From Marisa cornuarietis (taxonomy: Eukaryota; Mollusca; Gastropoda; Architaenioglossa; Ampullariidae): a stretch of DNA of 64,000 nucleotides. The translations under genes were made by a program, and so were the position numbers. The first letter of the stretch is position 1. Each line of letters opens with the position of its first letter. The stretch is taken from NCBI GenBank assembly GCA_004794655.1, contig SMMW01000568.1, forward strand, positions 2,221,001-2,285,000, written 5' to 3'. Of the stretch, positions 46,602-59,262 are shown piece after piece. The notes beneath the pieces were generated by a model. It saw only the letters and a program-made list of their open reading frames with translations. It had not been told where the DNA came from and searched no databases.

Positions 46602-49600
46602 ATGGGTAAGCATGATCACTGTTGTGTTATTAACTGCCACAATCGTAGATCAAAATACAGAGAGAGAGAGGAGAAACGTTAATATTTTCTAGTATCCCGA
46701 TGGGTAAAGGCCTAAAAGCTCAAAAAAGAAGAAAACTGTGGCTGCAAGCGATCCGAAGAGAGAACTCAGTGCCGAAAGCGCACTCTAAAGTATGCGGTCT
46801 ACACTTCGTGTCGGGATTTCAGATAAATGACCCGTCTTCAATCGACTACGTCCCAACATTACATCTTGGGTATGAAAAATCAGTGAAAATGAGGGTCACT
46901 TCGACAAGCAAAAAAGCTTCTTATTGTACTACTTCAGAAATTGTTGCCAGTCTTGGAGAAGACGGTCGAAGAAAGTTGTGTGGACTTGCCGCACCAGACA
47001 TCGGTGCTGAAATAACAGTGGGCGGAGAACCGCGTAAGTGAACATTTTTTTTCTGTCGCAAGATTCCATTAATAAATTTCTACAAAACTACGTAAACAAT
47101 TCTCAGGAACAAATACTATAGAAGATATTATCAGTACATATTATATAGTACAACAGTTTGGTTTTAGTATTAGGGATGTGCAGTGATGTTTTGTCTGCGT
47201 CTTATTTTTCTTTTACCATGATATGGTCATCAGAAGAAAAGTCAAATTCACCTGTAATAAAAAAAAGCAAGGAGAAAGGAGTATGAATGTTATTGCAGTG
47301 TCTGATATCAACCAGCAACACCACTCCTTTTCCCTTTCTCACATCCACATGCAGACAGTAAGCCCTTCTCTCCCCACAAACACACTGTCACTATAACAAT
47401 CATACAAACACATAGTCACTATAACAATCATAGCACTTCTAAGAATAGCATCCAATCTTCCCCATACACATTCTCACCAACACCACACACACGTACTAAA
47501 TCAAGAAGGTGCATAGCTACCATTAGCTGGAATCTTTTCGTGCATCATTTATTCAATCATAAAGCTACTGCAATTTTAGTAATAAATTAAGTATATTTAT
47601 AAGAGCTATGGTTCAGTTTCTTTGTGGCGTTGTCATGGTATGGTAAGGCACTATACATATACAGCTCTATTCAAGCAGTTTATTGCTTCATTTCAGATAA
47701 TTTAGCTGTGTCTTTGGAAAATGACAACAAAATCCCACATGGAAGTGATCATTCCTATTCAAGGCCTGCTAAAAAAATAAATATTAAATGTACAGCAAGT
47801 CAGACAACTGACTGCAATATTGAAAAAGAAAGAGAAGAACTAAAGAAGAAGATCAAGGAACTGTCTGAAATCAATCAGCTCCAGCTTAACATTTTGAAAA
47901 AGAAAGACGAGGAACTGGAAGATATGCACAGCAGATCAGCTCATTTTCATCCTGACAAAATTTTAGACAGTGATGAAGCTGTGCAGTTTTACACGGGTCT
48001 TAGAGACAGAGCTACTTATGATTTATTTTTGAGCTATATACAGAAGAAAACTCACAAACTTCTCTTTTGGAGTGGTCAAAAGACTGATTATGAAAAGTCC
48101 AGATCTATACCTCATCCAAGGCGGCTATCAATAGAAGCTCAATTTTTAGCTACATTGATGAGGCTAAAGGTTGGGCTGTATGCCCATGATCTTGCAGCAC
48201 GGATTGGGATAAGCCCATCCCAGTTCAGTCGCATGTTTAGAACTTGGGTTAGATTTTTACGCCTTGAACTGGAGGAAAGTCATCGATTTCCATCGCGTGA
48301 GGAGGTAAAACATTTTATGCCACCGGACTGTGTTAAATATAGAAATCTCAGGGCAATCATTGACTGCACTGAATTTTTCATAGAAACACCATCATCTTTG
48401 ACTGCACAGCGAGAGACATGGTCTGCATATAAAAGCCATAACACTCTCAAGGTATGTTCTCTAGACTTAATGTTTACATTTACAGGGATGTCTTCATAGC
48501 AGCTGTATTTATTTAGATGTGTTATTGTTTATTTTAATGCTTGGTAGTTCTTTCCGCACAGTTTACCTTGCAAAGCAGGCAGTAAGTATGCCTGTACCAT
48601 CTTTACCCACTAATTTAAAAAATGAAGAAATTTTAAATAATGTATGCACATATATAAAGATAAACGTGTAAATTTAAAGACACTGCTTACTGTAACATGG
48701 TAAGAAACACATTTATTAATCTGAGAGGGCATTTACTGATAAGATTTATAGCTGTTCATGTGAAGTGTACAGTGATTAAGTTGCATCGCTGATATGTTCT
48801 GCACACAGGCCGGACAGAATGAAGTATGCCAAAAATATACCACAATGAAATCTGAACAACAGTTACATACAAAACATGACAACACTTGTTTTCTGTCAAG
48901 GGAATACTTCATTCTTAGCATTTTTAAGCATTTAGGTGGGTAAATAAGTGGAAAACAAATAATAGAAGATTAATATAAATGGACTGAATATTAATTTTAA
49001 GTCAAATGTAGCTTCTTTCTGTTTTGTGCACTCTTCATTAAAAAAAACGTGATTTCAGGTTCTCGTTGCATGCACACCTGATGGTACTCTCTCCTACATA
49101 TCACGCGTGTATGGAGGTGCAGCCTCAGATAGATTTGTGACCACTGGCTCTGGCTTCCTAGAACAGCTGGAACCAGGCGACAGCATAATGGCCGACAAAG
49201 GTTTTAATATTGATGATCTAGTCAGGCAGAAACAAGCCTTTGTGAATCTTCCACCTTTCCGCATCCCCGGACAACCACAGCTTGCCAAGGATAAGGTATT
49301 ATTCAAATACTGTTCTATCCTCACAAACGAGCATGCCTTCGTAAGATATTTCATGTGTTGAAATCATTATCCCCATTCATTCTATGTAACCAATGTCCTG
49401 TGTAGACGACAAACATAAAAAAATGTTGTCTATTGCATTAGATGTTAATTTTATTTACTTACCCAATTTCCTGATATACAGATTAAATGAATGTACAAGA
49501 AGTGTCAAAGATCAAGAAAATGTAACATTACTAAAGATATGTACAACAATGATATTAATGTTAAACCAGTGCCATAACTTATCAAACATAATGCAGTTTA

Positions 49601-50217
49601 AAAAAAAATTGAATTTATTTTCTCAGTATACACTTTTGAATGCCTAGAACAAGAACAAAAAATCCCCAAGAGAACATAGCATGTCTGAAATGTGTAGAAT
49701 AATAATCGTCAAATCAGGAATACAGCTTCAAAATTCCACAAATTTTTAAATAAGCAAAGAACAATATTTCCAACTGGATTTCTAACACTACAAGTACATC
49801 CAGACAGCAGATGCAAAGCCAAAGCAATGAAACTTAGAAATGGAAGACTCGTCACTTCAGCAGCGAGAACACAGCAATTTATTTGCTTGTGGGATATTTA
49901 GAATAAAATTCAGGAGTTTTCCTGTCACACTCAAAGACTACAATATAGTGAAGATCATCTTCAGTATTACAAGTTTACATTTAGTATGGTGACCTTCAAT
50001 TAATTTTCAACTGCAATACTTGAAAACTGTGTACATTTGAAAGGTAACCATTTAAAAAAAAACAACAAACCAATGTTATTTGTAACTATGCAACAAAAAC
50101 TGTTTTGAAATATGTATCTGATTATGATCATGATCATAATTTCAGGTTGAGCAAACCAGATCCATTGCTCAAGCAAGGATACGAGTGGAATGCCTGATTG
50201 TGCGCATTAAAAATTAA
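46602..50217 (+). pseudogene. ISL2EU transposase, THAP + DDE_4 type
   Basis: Exons: 46602-47033 (THAP DNA-binding domain, MGKHDHCCVINCHNR, then KLWLQAIRREN and KVCGLHFVSG), 47697-48451 (coiled coil, then DDE core start with IIDCTEFFIE), 49059-49295 (VLVACTPDGTLSYISRVYGG, GDSIMADKGFNIDD) and from 50146 (VEQTRSIAQARIRVECLIV). Introns have good GT-AG borders and consistent phases. Catalytic acids are visible as D in DCTEF, D in ADKGF and E in RVECL. Two lesions: frame is lost between the THAP start and the rest, most simply by slippage of one AG unit in the GA tract near 46658-46675, and TAA at 50215-50217 interrupts a continuing readable C-terminus (ILSGTLPLTLYSIAEDI). Therefore probably inactive. 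Confidence 0.8.
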
Positions 50218-50334
50218 CATATTTTATCTGGAACTCTCCCACTGACTCTGTACAGCATAGCTGAGGATATAATTCACACCTGTGCACATCTTACCAAGTT
50301 ACAGAGTCCAGTCTCTGCACAGGTATTACATTTT

Positions 50335-53300
50335 TTACATGCTATGAAGATTGAGTGGAGAAAGTCCATATTTAACACGTGGATACACAATTTCTGGCAA
50401 TAATATATTATCATAGAAAGCTTCAAGCTTATTTAACATTTGATTAATAAAATCGTTATCTCTCTCAACACGCTCAATAAATATAACATATTTTGTACAC
50501 ATGACAAAATCACACACGTCACAATTATATACAAACATCTGTCCTTGAATTTGAGTATAGTATGAATGCTTCCTATTAATTCTTACGGATATGGACCCAT
50601 CATCATTGGTCATTTTGATTAGGCATTTTTGCTTGATGGGTAGCTCTGAGATGTCACCTACATTCCAAGTGTTATCTGGGTTTTTCAGTTCCACCAGAAT
50701 CATCTTTCCAGAGGTGTCTGTGGCGATCCTGTCAACTGATGCCCCAAGGAATCCCTTAACGCTTGAAATGCGCAGTCCAGCCTTCGATAAGGTGAGGTGC
50801 TCACCTTCAAGCTGTTTGTGAAGCTGGTAGCGATGGGCTGCAGAGTCTTCTCTTTCTAGACCAAGTTTCATAGCTTTGGTTTTCCATCTGTTTTCGGAAT
50901 ATAGCTGCAAGTTAAGAAATCCAGAAGGACATGTTGTTCTTCGCATGTTTATAACTTGATGAAACTTTGAAGCTGTAATCCTGATTCTTCGACTTTCATG
51001 CCACATTTCTGACATGTTCTGTTCTCTTGTTTTTTGTTCTAGGTCTTCGATTTCCTGTTCAGTGAGTTGCACTGAAGCTTTCATGCTATTACAGGCTGTT
51101 TTGATGTCGTGAAGACTTGCTGGATGTTGAAGAATACATGATTCATTCTTAGTATCATTTGTGGGATCAGGAGCAGGAAGTGGTGGAAGAGGCACTGCAT
51201 ATCTGAAAACAAACGTAAAGTAAAAGCAACTGAAGATGGTACCACAAACTCATTTTTGTATATCCTTCCTTAATGTAACATAATTCAACAATACTGTCAC
51301 CAGTTGCTAACATTGTAGCAGCAAACAGTATGACAAATTTATGTTTATATATATATACACACACACACAAACACTGTTAGTGAAACATTTGGAATAAATT
51401 TAAAATAAAACTTGGAACTTAATCCAGAATGTTCCTGCTTCATTTATAGATCTCTCCCTTATTACAGCATAATCCAACCCCCACCCCTGTTGATTATGAG
51501 TAGTGCTTGAGTAGCTTCATCTTTCGCAGAGAGCTACATGTAACAGGCACACTTCATTTGCTTATCTGATCACTCTCCAAAATACTGTTTTTGATGTGCT
51601 GCATACAGCATGTGTTGTATCAATTGTCTTTTTGGTCATGTCCAGGCCTAATGAGAAGTGAGGACAGGGGGTCTGGTGTACCCAGGCCCACTGCTGTAAA
51701 GGGGGGCCCGGCCTTGGTCATCGGATTTTTTCCCTTCTCATTTTCCTTTTCTTTTAGAGGAAGTTGACATTACATTCCTCACTCTGGGAATTTTTTTTCT
51801 ATAGAGCAGGGTGCTGCAAGTTTGATCCTTTAACCTCATTGTTCCTCGTTTACTAACTGCTCACCTGTAAACAACTCTATGTTCAAGCTGTGATGTAGAG
51901 CCTAGTGCACTTGTCCTAATGTTTGCAGTCTATATTACATTACTGACTGAATGAAATGTAGACATTGACAATCAAATTATAAGCATATTATTATATACTG
52001 GGAAAATAATTTACAATTACAAGGGCCCCAGAGAGGTATGCCCTGAGGACGTGCTCACTCTCTGCAGCCCTGGTCATGTCATGTAGACTATGTATTAAGC
52101 TTGTAGTTTTATACTTGGGTGAATCCAAAGAAATCAGTTTAAAAGGTCAGTACTTGCAAAATCCAAGCAGTGGGTGGATTTTCTTTAGCCCTTCATAGAA
52201 CTGTGTGAATGCTTCTGGATCTACAGCCCGGTCATCAGGATGTCGTGGGTCAAAGTTAAGACTTTGTAATGTTTGCTTTTTGTCATGGTTTTCTTTTCCT
52301 TCTTTGTGCCTGCAACAGAAGAACATTTTTTAAATTTCATAATTTGTCCATATTTGCAATTATTTTAGAAGTTTTCTTTGTTTCATGATGTATGCTACCA
52401 TCTATATGATCACAAACTACAGCGGCATCTCAAATTTTGGGACTAGTACGGGTTAATCTCAAAAATAAAAAAAATAAAAATTTAGATGGCATCAATGGTA
52501 ATGGCATAACATTCTCGACAGTGTTATTCTATTTGAATTGTTGTGCAACTAGCTCTTTCATTTTTTGCCAAAATGGATCGCTTCAGTGAAATCATGGCGT
52601 AACTGCAAAAACTTTCATGCCTGTCATATATAACATGAATAAGTGTTAACAAATTTTTTGACAGAAATTCCATCATTTAAAAAACTGCTACTTAAAAAGA
52701 TAGAAAGTAAGAGTTTTGCTCCACTGTTGTTATTAATTACTAAGTAATGTAACAGATTAAAAAAATACATTCTCTTTATCATGCTTGCCATGTACTCATG
52801 ACAAAGAAATTTTCTATACTATATGATTGTATTGTCCCAGTTAGAATACAGAAAATATTTTTGTGCAGTAAAGTGCTTGCATCCTTTTATTTGCATTGTG
52901 TCTGGTATGTGCACGTGGAAAGTGTGAGATGCTGTATTAAGTGAACACAAATATTATTATGCCAGACAGGGTAATTTACTTACCTTACAATATTAATTTC
53001 ATCAAGAGGGGCTGGTACAGTTTTTTTCTGCGCAACCCTTTTCCAGCTACATGGGAGATCAGTGCTGGTCATAAAAGGAACATCTGGAATGTTTTCTACT
53101 CCCTCAGCTTGTGCCTCTTTGACAAAATATAGTAACGCAGCAATATGATTGCATGATTGGCCTTTCCTGCAACATAAAATACATGTACACATTAAGGGAG
53201 CAAGCACATTGATTTTAAATTTTCACTGGCCTGTTTGCCTAGTACAGTAGAGAAAATGCAAAAAAAAAAAAAAACAAACTTTGGACATTATAATAGGGGC

Positions 53301-53845
53301 CTACATAGTTTTAAAAAATAAAGTACACTGCTTTCTTCTTTTACCCCAAATGTACTGTATACTGCTCATTAAGTCCAATAACCACGAATACAGAACTAAT
53401 TTGGATAACTCAGCTGTTGAAATAATGTAAACTTGTTTAATGTGTTTGAGGACACACCCTTTGATCAGAAATAAAGGCTCAAGAGAATGGATTCTTAGTA
53501 TATTAGCTCTTGGAAAAACTAATAAATAGAATTTACTCACCCTGGAACGCATTCGCAGTAAGCTTCCTTCATCGATCCGTCGGCAGACAGTTCTACATAA
53601 ACCATATAAAAAATCTGCTTCATGGAAGCAAGAACTCTGCATTTAATCAGAAAAGTTTCCTGGCTGCTGGAAGCAACGAACACTTGCTGTACATGGCCAT
53701 CGCGTACAAACTTGATGGCTTTTTTGGTTTTGCTGTTTTTCTGCTCCCTGTGTAAAATAGTGGTTACATCGCCAACAACCGGTAGCAGAATAAGTGATTT
53801 TTCCCAGTCGGAACTTCTTTTTGCTTCAAAACTTTCTTTAGCCAT
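50335..53845 (-). CDS. YqaJ-type nuclease with SWIM zinc finger, transposon-borne
   Basis: Four exons on the minus strand: 53845-53541, 53166-52984, 52309-52154, 51202-50335. Their sum is 1512 nt, 503 residues, with consistent phases and GT-AG borders. Exons 1-2 form a SWIM zinc finger across the junction (YCECVPG then KGQSCNHIAALLYF, C-x-C...C-x-H). Exon 4 holds the YqaJ/PD-(D/E)XK nuclease fold: RRIRITASKFHQVIN, LGLEREDSAAHRYQ, FLGASVDRIA, MILVELKNPD (catalytic E-x-K) and YYTQIQGQMFVYNC. YqaJ relatives are recombination exonucleases of phages and are known as an accessory gene of ISL2EU elements; its role in transposition is not established. No lesion is seen, in contrast to the transposase. 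Confidence 0.83.
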
Positions 53846-56348
53846 GAAACAGTGAAACTACTCAAAAGACCGCTACGCGTGTACCCGACTTCCGACTAGC
53901 TGTCCGCAGTATGAAAGCTACTAAATTCTGATTGGATGTTACCGTACGTCACCGACCCCGATGAAATAACCCCATTGGTTGTTGTTACCGACACTTCTGA
54001 CGGCACGTTTGTTCGACTGAGATGCGGTGTCTTCACGTTCTTGGGGTTCCCTCCCGTCTCCGTTGTATGGAAGGTAAGTCAAAACACCTTTTAGAAGGTG
54101 TGATGATTTACGCAAAATTGTCATAAGATGTTTAGCGATAAATAATGAACCCGGAGGTAAAAGTTATTATAGAGAAGAGTGATGAGGGAAGTAATTAAAG
54201 ACATTGTGGCCGTCATCAACTAAGATGTTCCACAGTTAAATGGTAAAACAAAACACACAAGACTAGCCTAAAGACGGAAGATAGTTGATTACATTGTCTA
54301 TGATAATCATGGCGGCAGTCGTGATGCTGCTTACTGCATCCCAGATTAGAATTTACGAAAATTTAAGCAGTCCGACCAAATGCTTATAAAATTCTATTTT
54401 TGTCTAGGTTTCAGCAAGAATCGTAGAGTGACAACTTCGTACTGTAACATCTCCCGAGTGTAAAACGTCTTATATTTTCTAGGATCCCGTGGGACAGCTG
54501 CTGGCGAGTACCGGGTTCACAGATCACCACTTTACACTGGACCTTCCCGTGAAAGTTGCCAGATCTGGTCTTTACGGATGTCATCTTGACTGCCAAAACC
54601 CCAGTCACTGTTGTCTTGACGACCAGTCTACTCTCCGGCAATGGGCTCAGATCGAGGTGCAGATAAACAATAAGGATCTGGAGACCTCGAAGGAAGACGG
54701 CGTATCTCTGGCGAATTTCTCCAGCCTGGTTCAGCGTGTGGAGGAGTTAGAGAAAACCAGAGCCGAAGACTGCAGGGAAAGTAGTGTGGCCGCGATGGCT
54801 CACCTAGTTCATCGTCAAGCTAAGTGTGACCAGCTTGACGCTTTTCTTGATCGATTAGTCGCAGCAGAGAAAAAGGTTGAAGATTTGTGGAACATCAGTA
54901 CAATCATAAACGAAATCAAAGATGAACTAGATTCCACGAATCACACCCTAAATGAGTTTCAACTTCAAACGCTAAATGAAATGACGACAGTTAATCAGTT
55001 GTTCAGTGACTTTCGCCTTCAGCTTGAGAAAGAGACCATGGATATAAATGAAACACTAAAGAATGTCCTATTGAAACATTTGCAGATTGAAGACCGGATA
55101 CCGAAGGTAGATGAACGGATGTCCCAGGTAGATGAACGGATGTTACAGGTAGATGTCCGTATATCGAAGTGGGAGGATTCAAGGCGGACAGAGTCCAACT
55201 GTTGTAGTCAGTTATCGAGCAACTTGACGGCCATTGCTAAAGATGTGGCAGTTTTCAAGACAGAAACTCGTAGTGAGATGTCGACGATGAGGAGTAAAGT
55301 TACCGACATTACGTCCGCTTTAAATACTCAGGTGACGACGTTAAACGAGACTCACGCAGCGCTCTTTTCAGAAATTTCAGCTCTGACAAGGATATCGGAG
55401 CAACCACCTAATGGTAAAGCTACATTAAGAAAGGGGAAATTTTTTAAAATATATGTCATATTGTAACAGAGATCACACACACACATATATATATATATAT
55501 CGCGTTTAAATGATGTCGTGAAAGACATTAAAGTGTCTGCAAGTATGTCTAAATTATTTTTTAAATATTTATTTATTAATCTTATTCGGGTTATTTTCTC
55601 TTAATTTCTTGCCCCTCCTTCACTGATGGAAAATCTCGTGCCGTTTACAAAAGCAAATAAATCAGAATTGTTTGCTTATTCATTGATAAATGATGCTTTA
55701 CTTTTGCGGAGTTGATTGCTTTTTGTGTCTTTGTAACCTCTGTAACTTATCCGATCGGATCTCCTTCGTCTTTGGATTCAAAAGTTTTAACATCAAAAGC
55801 AGGGAGGTATGGTGGAGGAGTTAAATATTTGACACTGTTACTGAGGTTTGTGTGTGTTGTGCCACGCGTCTGTCATGTGTACTATTTCATTTTTCATAAT
55901 ATTCTATAGTAATGAGTAACAGCAGACTGTGCTTCTCTTCTGTTTTATGAGTGAGACGGTTGTCACCGACAGAAGAAAGACGAAACGTTGATTGAAGCAT
56001 CATACTAATCAGGAAAATAGATGTCGGCTGATACAATGTCACGTTTTGTGTGCAGGCGGCTGTCCTGTGAAGGAGGGCTATATGCTTTACCGTAAGCGAT
56101 GTCTGAAGCTATACACTGTCAGGCTAGACTACGAGACCCCCAGAAGGCGCTGTGAAGCTGACGGAGCTCATCTCTTTTACTTCAAGTCACGTGAACTGGA
56201 TGGCTTGGCCTTGTTGTCGCTGATGGACACGAACGGTAAGTCGCCCACATCTTGACTAAAGTTGTCAAGTTAAAGCTGAGCATTGAAATGCACTTGCAGC
56301 ATGGGCGTTTGATTTTGTCAAATATATTGATTCTATTTTTGTTTTCTG

Positions 56349-56349
<1 letters not shown>

Positions 56350-56404
<55 letters not shown>
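56350..56404. repeat. (AATC)n microsatellite
   Basis: About 14 tetranucleotide units, just after the first CTLD exon of gene B2. Confidence 0.95.
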
Positions 56405-56407
<3 letters not shown>

Positions 56408-56929
56408 ACCTGTAATCCACTGAAAGCTTTAGTCGATAATCTTTAGGCTTTGATGTCTTTTCTGAGATGAGAATTTAAATAACATATCTAGGTTTGCATA
56501 CTTCTAGTTGGTTACGGAAGGCTAAGCACCGTTTCCCTTCCCTTTGGAGCGAGATGTATTTACCCTTTTTTAAAAAATCATAAAAAATTAACTATAAAAG
56601 GTAGAAGAACAATTTAAATTGATAATGATAGATCAACATGAGTAGAAATGAAACATTTTACCTTGTGTTTGCTTAAAAACACACTTTTATAGTATTCCCA
56701 TCAGAAAATGCCATGATAATTAGTAACGAGAAGAAATCCGATAGAGGTTTCAGAAGCCTAAACGAATATAACATAAGGAAGGAAACTACTAGAACACTTG
56801 GGAAATAGTCCACCATGATTCCCTCCTCCCTTGAAATCGCAGGAAGTGAAAGATTGCGTAGTAAACAAAGAGTTTTACGATTGATCGCCATCTTGAGAAT
56901 TGAAGCACGTTGTTGTCACTCACTTTGAC

Positions 56930-57158
56930 ATGGATTTTTACTTCAACAACCGCAAAGGAGAAGAAAATAGTAAGTAATTTTACAATTCTAATGAATATTC
57001 TAATAAAACATATGTTTATTTGGTACTTTATGTCTGTAAATATTGTGTAAATAATTTTTTTTTGTTAATATCCGGCAAATTTCTAAAGTTCTCAAACGCA
57101 TACAGTCATAATCTTTCATTTGATTTTAGTACTCGAAGACAAAAGCTATGTATCTTAA
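56930..57158 (+). CDS. Small two-exon frame in left palindrome arm
   Basis: Exon 1 (56930-56969, 40 nt) encodes MDFYFNNRKGEEN and ends before GTAAGT. Exon 2 begins at 57130 after TTTGATTTTAG and, in the phase set by exon 1, reads ILEDKSYVS then TAA. The product would be only 22 residues. No family is recognised. Support is that the start codon, splice signals and frame are shared with the right arm, including a synonymous Asp codon change (GAT/GAC). It may be the start of a larger gene cut short here. Confidence 0.4.
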
Positions 57159-57472
57159 AATTTACACCAAGTGAATGTTTTAAAAATGTTCTTTAAAACG
57201 GTGTATTACTGATGGTTGTCTTTACTGTAGGTTAAAAAATATAAATTTTCAAAGCTGCCGGTCGAAATTTCAATACCGGGAATTTGCTATCCGTTTTGTA
57301 AACAGAAAGACAGGTATCGTGGGAAAACGCAGAAAATTACTGTCAAACGTGAAACCTACGTCATAAGAAGAAAATCACTCGATAGGAAAATGAATTAACA
57401 ATCGAACTGATTAATGTTTTCGGCAAAAAAACCAGCGGAATGAGCCTAAAAAAATGTAAAGCAATCAAACGG

Positions 57473-57886
57473 TTACGAGTAACCGTTCCGGAAAAAGGGA
57501 ATGGCGGCGCGAACGTATGAACCTGACTGTGCCGTAACCATAGTGCTAATAGGATAGCAGTGGTTTAATTCGCAAGCACACGAGCTTGTGGAAGGCTTCC
57601 CAATAAATCCCAGAGGGTTTGTAATCTTAATTCTCAATGTTAACAACAACAACAACAACAACAACAACATAGATACATAGGTTTTGTCTTCGAGTACTAA
57701 AATCAAATGAAAGATGACGACCGTACACGTTTTAGGACTCAGTTTCAGAAATTAACAAAAAAATTATTTACACAATATATACAGATATAAAGTACCGAAT
57801 AAACATATTTTATTAGAATATACATTAGAATGTTAATATTACTCACTATTTTCTTCTCCTTTGCGGTTGTTGAAGTAAAAGTCCAT
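57473..57886 (-). CDS. Small two-exon frame in right palindrome arm
   Basis: Exon 1 (57886-57847) encodes MDFYFNNRKGEEN, donor GTGAGT. Exon 2 (57696-57473) continues ILEDKTYVS, then a run of Leu made by an AAC/GTT microsatellite (about 57639-57668), then loop-specific sequence to a stop at 57473, 87 residues in total. The Leu run imitates a membrane segment but comes from a repeat. No recognised family; the part shared with the left arm is the only supported section. Confidence 0.35.
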
Positions 57887-58599
57887 GTCAAAGTGAGTAA
57901 CAACAACGTGCTTCGAAATGGCGCTCTTTCTTTTCTTTGTTTGGGTACGAAACCTTATGACTTCCTGCCAGTTCAAGGGAATTATGGTGAACTATTTCCC
58001 AATGGTTTTAGGCTCGTGAAACCTCTCTAAAAATTTTTTCGGATTGCTCATTATCGTGGCATTTTCTGTTGGTAATACCATAGAAGTGTGTTTTTAAGCA
58101 AACACAAGGTAAAGATGTTTCTTTTCTACACATTTTGATCTATCATTATCAATTTAAATTGTTCTTCTACATCTTTTAGTTATTTTTTTATGATTTTTTT
58201 TAAAAGTCGGGACAATCGTGCAAGACATAGACACTACAGGCTTCTAGCAGCCACGAGTTCAATGCAACTAATAGCTGTCTAGGAACTGTCAACTTCTTCA
58301 GATTAATTCGACAAACTAAAAATTATTTCTCTATGTCAACTATAGACGTAGCGACGTACTAAAAATTCATATCGTTTTTACTACAGTGAAACCAGGGAGT
58401 GCAAGCAGATGTGAAAGTAAAACTGATGCTTTGATACTTCTGAGATCCCAGCTTGGTAATATTTATAATCATTTTATAGATATTTCTGAAAATACAAGCC
58501 TAATCGCGATTGCCAGTCTAGATTTGTAACAACAGTTGTGATATGTTATTTCATGTTTAGGGCTGGTATAGAGGGGACGGGGTACAACTGTCTGTGTTT

Positions 58600-58806
58600 T
58601 TACACCTCTTCGATATAACGAGTTGTGACTGATGGTGGTGAGATAACAAGTTGTGACTGATGGTGGCAGGATGATGAGTTATTACCGATGGTGGCGATAT
58701 AACAAGTTGTGACTGATGGTGGCGAGATGGTTGGGGGATGATGAATTATGACTGATGGTGGTATGATAATGAGTTGTGACTGATGGTGGCGGGATAACGA
58801 GTTGTT
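58600..58806. repeat. Minisatellite, about 28-bp unit
   Basis: Degenerate units of the form ATAACAAGTTGTGACTGATG plus GTGGCG repeat about seven times with length variation. Confidence 0.85.
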
Positions 58807-59204
58807 CTGTAGTCAAAGTTCACACAAAACACGCCTGCAAATACACGTATTAGCATCTACACAGAATACTGATGTATAAAATATACGTAGACTTTATTAC
58901 GATCTCCACAGAATAGTGAAGTCTGGTAGATACGAGACTTCACACAGTCATTACAATCATTGCTTTCAAAGTTCCATTTGATTTAGAAAACTGTATGGCT
59001 GTGTAATATTATATATATATATATATATTGTCAGCCAGATTAGGAATGCTTCATGATTGAGTCAGAGTTTTTGTCAAAATTTTGCCATCTCCTGTGTCTC
59101 ACCACTCACTGATGCTTGGAGTTGTTGCTATGGGGGGTTTGCAGGGCCTGCAGACAAATGTCGATACTAACGATAATTATCAACATTTAAATCCATGTTC
59201 ACAC

Positions 59205-59262
<58 letters not shown>

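Larger units (their letters stand above)
46498..53978. mobile_element. ISL2EU-like DNA transposon
   Basis: A 7.5-kb element with imperfect inverted ends (CCAATGGTGGTATTTCGTC at left; CCAATGGGGTTATTTCATC reading inward from the right; inner GGAAGTCGGGTACA at 46562-46575 and its complement at 53881-53894). It encodes a THAP/DDE transposase on the plus strand and a YqaJ/SWIM protein on the minus strand, the gene pair described for ISL2EU elements of the PIF/Harbinger-related group. Exact ends are uncertain by about 10 bp and no clear target duplication was read. It is embedded in lectin exon Ig2a. Confidence 0.85.
45308..56235 (+). pseudogene. Ig-Ig-coiled coil-CTLD lectin gene B2 (CREP-like), broken
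   Basis: Exons: signal 45308-45344 (MTMTKVTIILILG), Ig1a 45539-45741, Ig1b 46067-46202, Ig2a 46472-46497 plus 53979-54073, Ig2b with coiled coil 54483-55413, CTLD first half 56056-56235. Phases match throughout. Ig1 has DLGLYRVEV where an F-strand Cys is normal, so it lacks the usual disulphide; Ig2 has VRLRCGV and SGLYGCHLDC. The 931-nt exon encodes Leu-rich heptads (VQRVEELEKT, RLVAAEKKVEDLW) and several N-glycosylation sequons. Snail relatives are secreted haemolymph lectins. Lesions: TAG at 46190-46192 in Ig1b (GTG in copy B1), and a 7.5-kb transposon inside Ig2a. No second CTLD half is found on this strand up to 64000. The layout is that of VIgL/CREP proteins; this copy cannot make the full protein. 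Confidence 0.85.
56567..58205. repeat. Large inverted repeat, two arms of about 540-590 bp
   Basis: Left arm about 56567-57158, right arm about 57668-58205, loop about 510 bp. Arms are diverged by substitutions and indels (the left has about 40 extra bases near 56765-56800). Each arm carries the same small two-exon frame pointing to the centre. It could be a foldback transposon or an inverted duplication of the start of a gene. Confidence 0.82.

Noticed and set aside
46486..53987. Possible ACCG or two-base target duplication for the ISL2EU-like element
   Set aside because: Candidate bases can be matched in several ways around the imperfect ends and none restores the exon frame; not reported as a target site.
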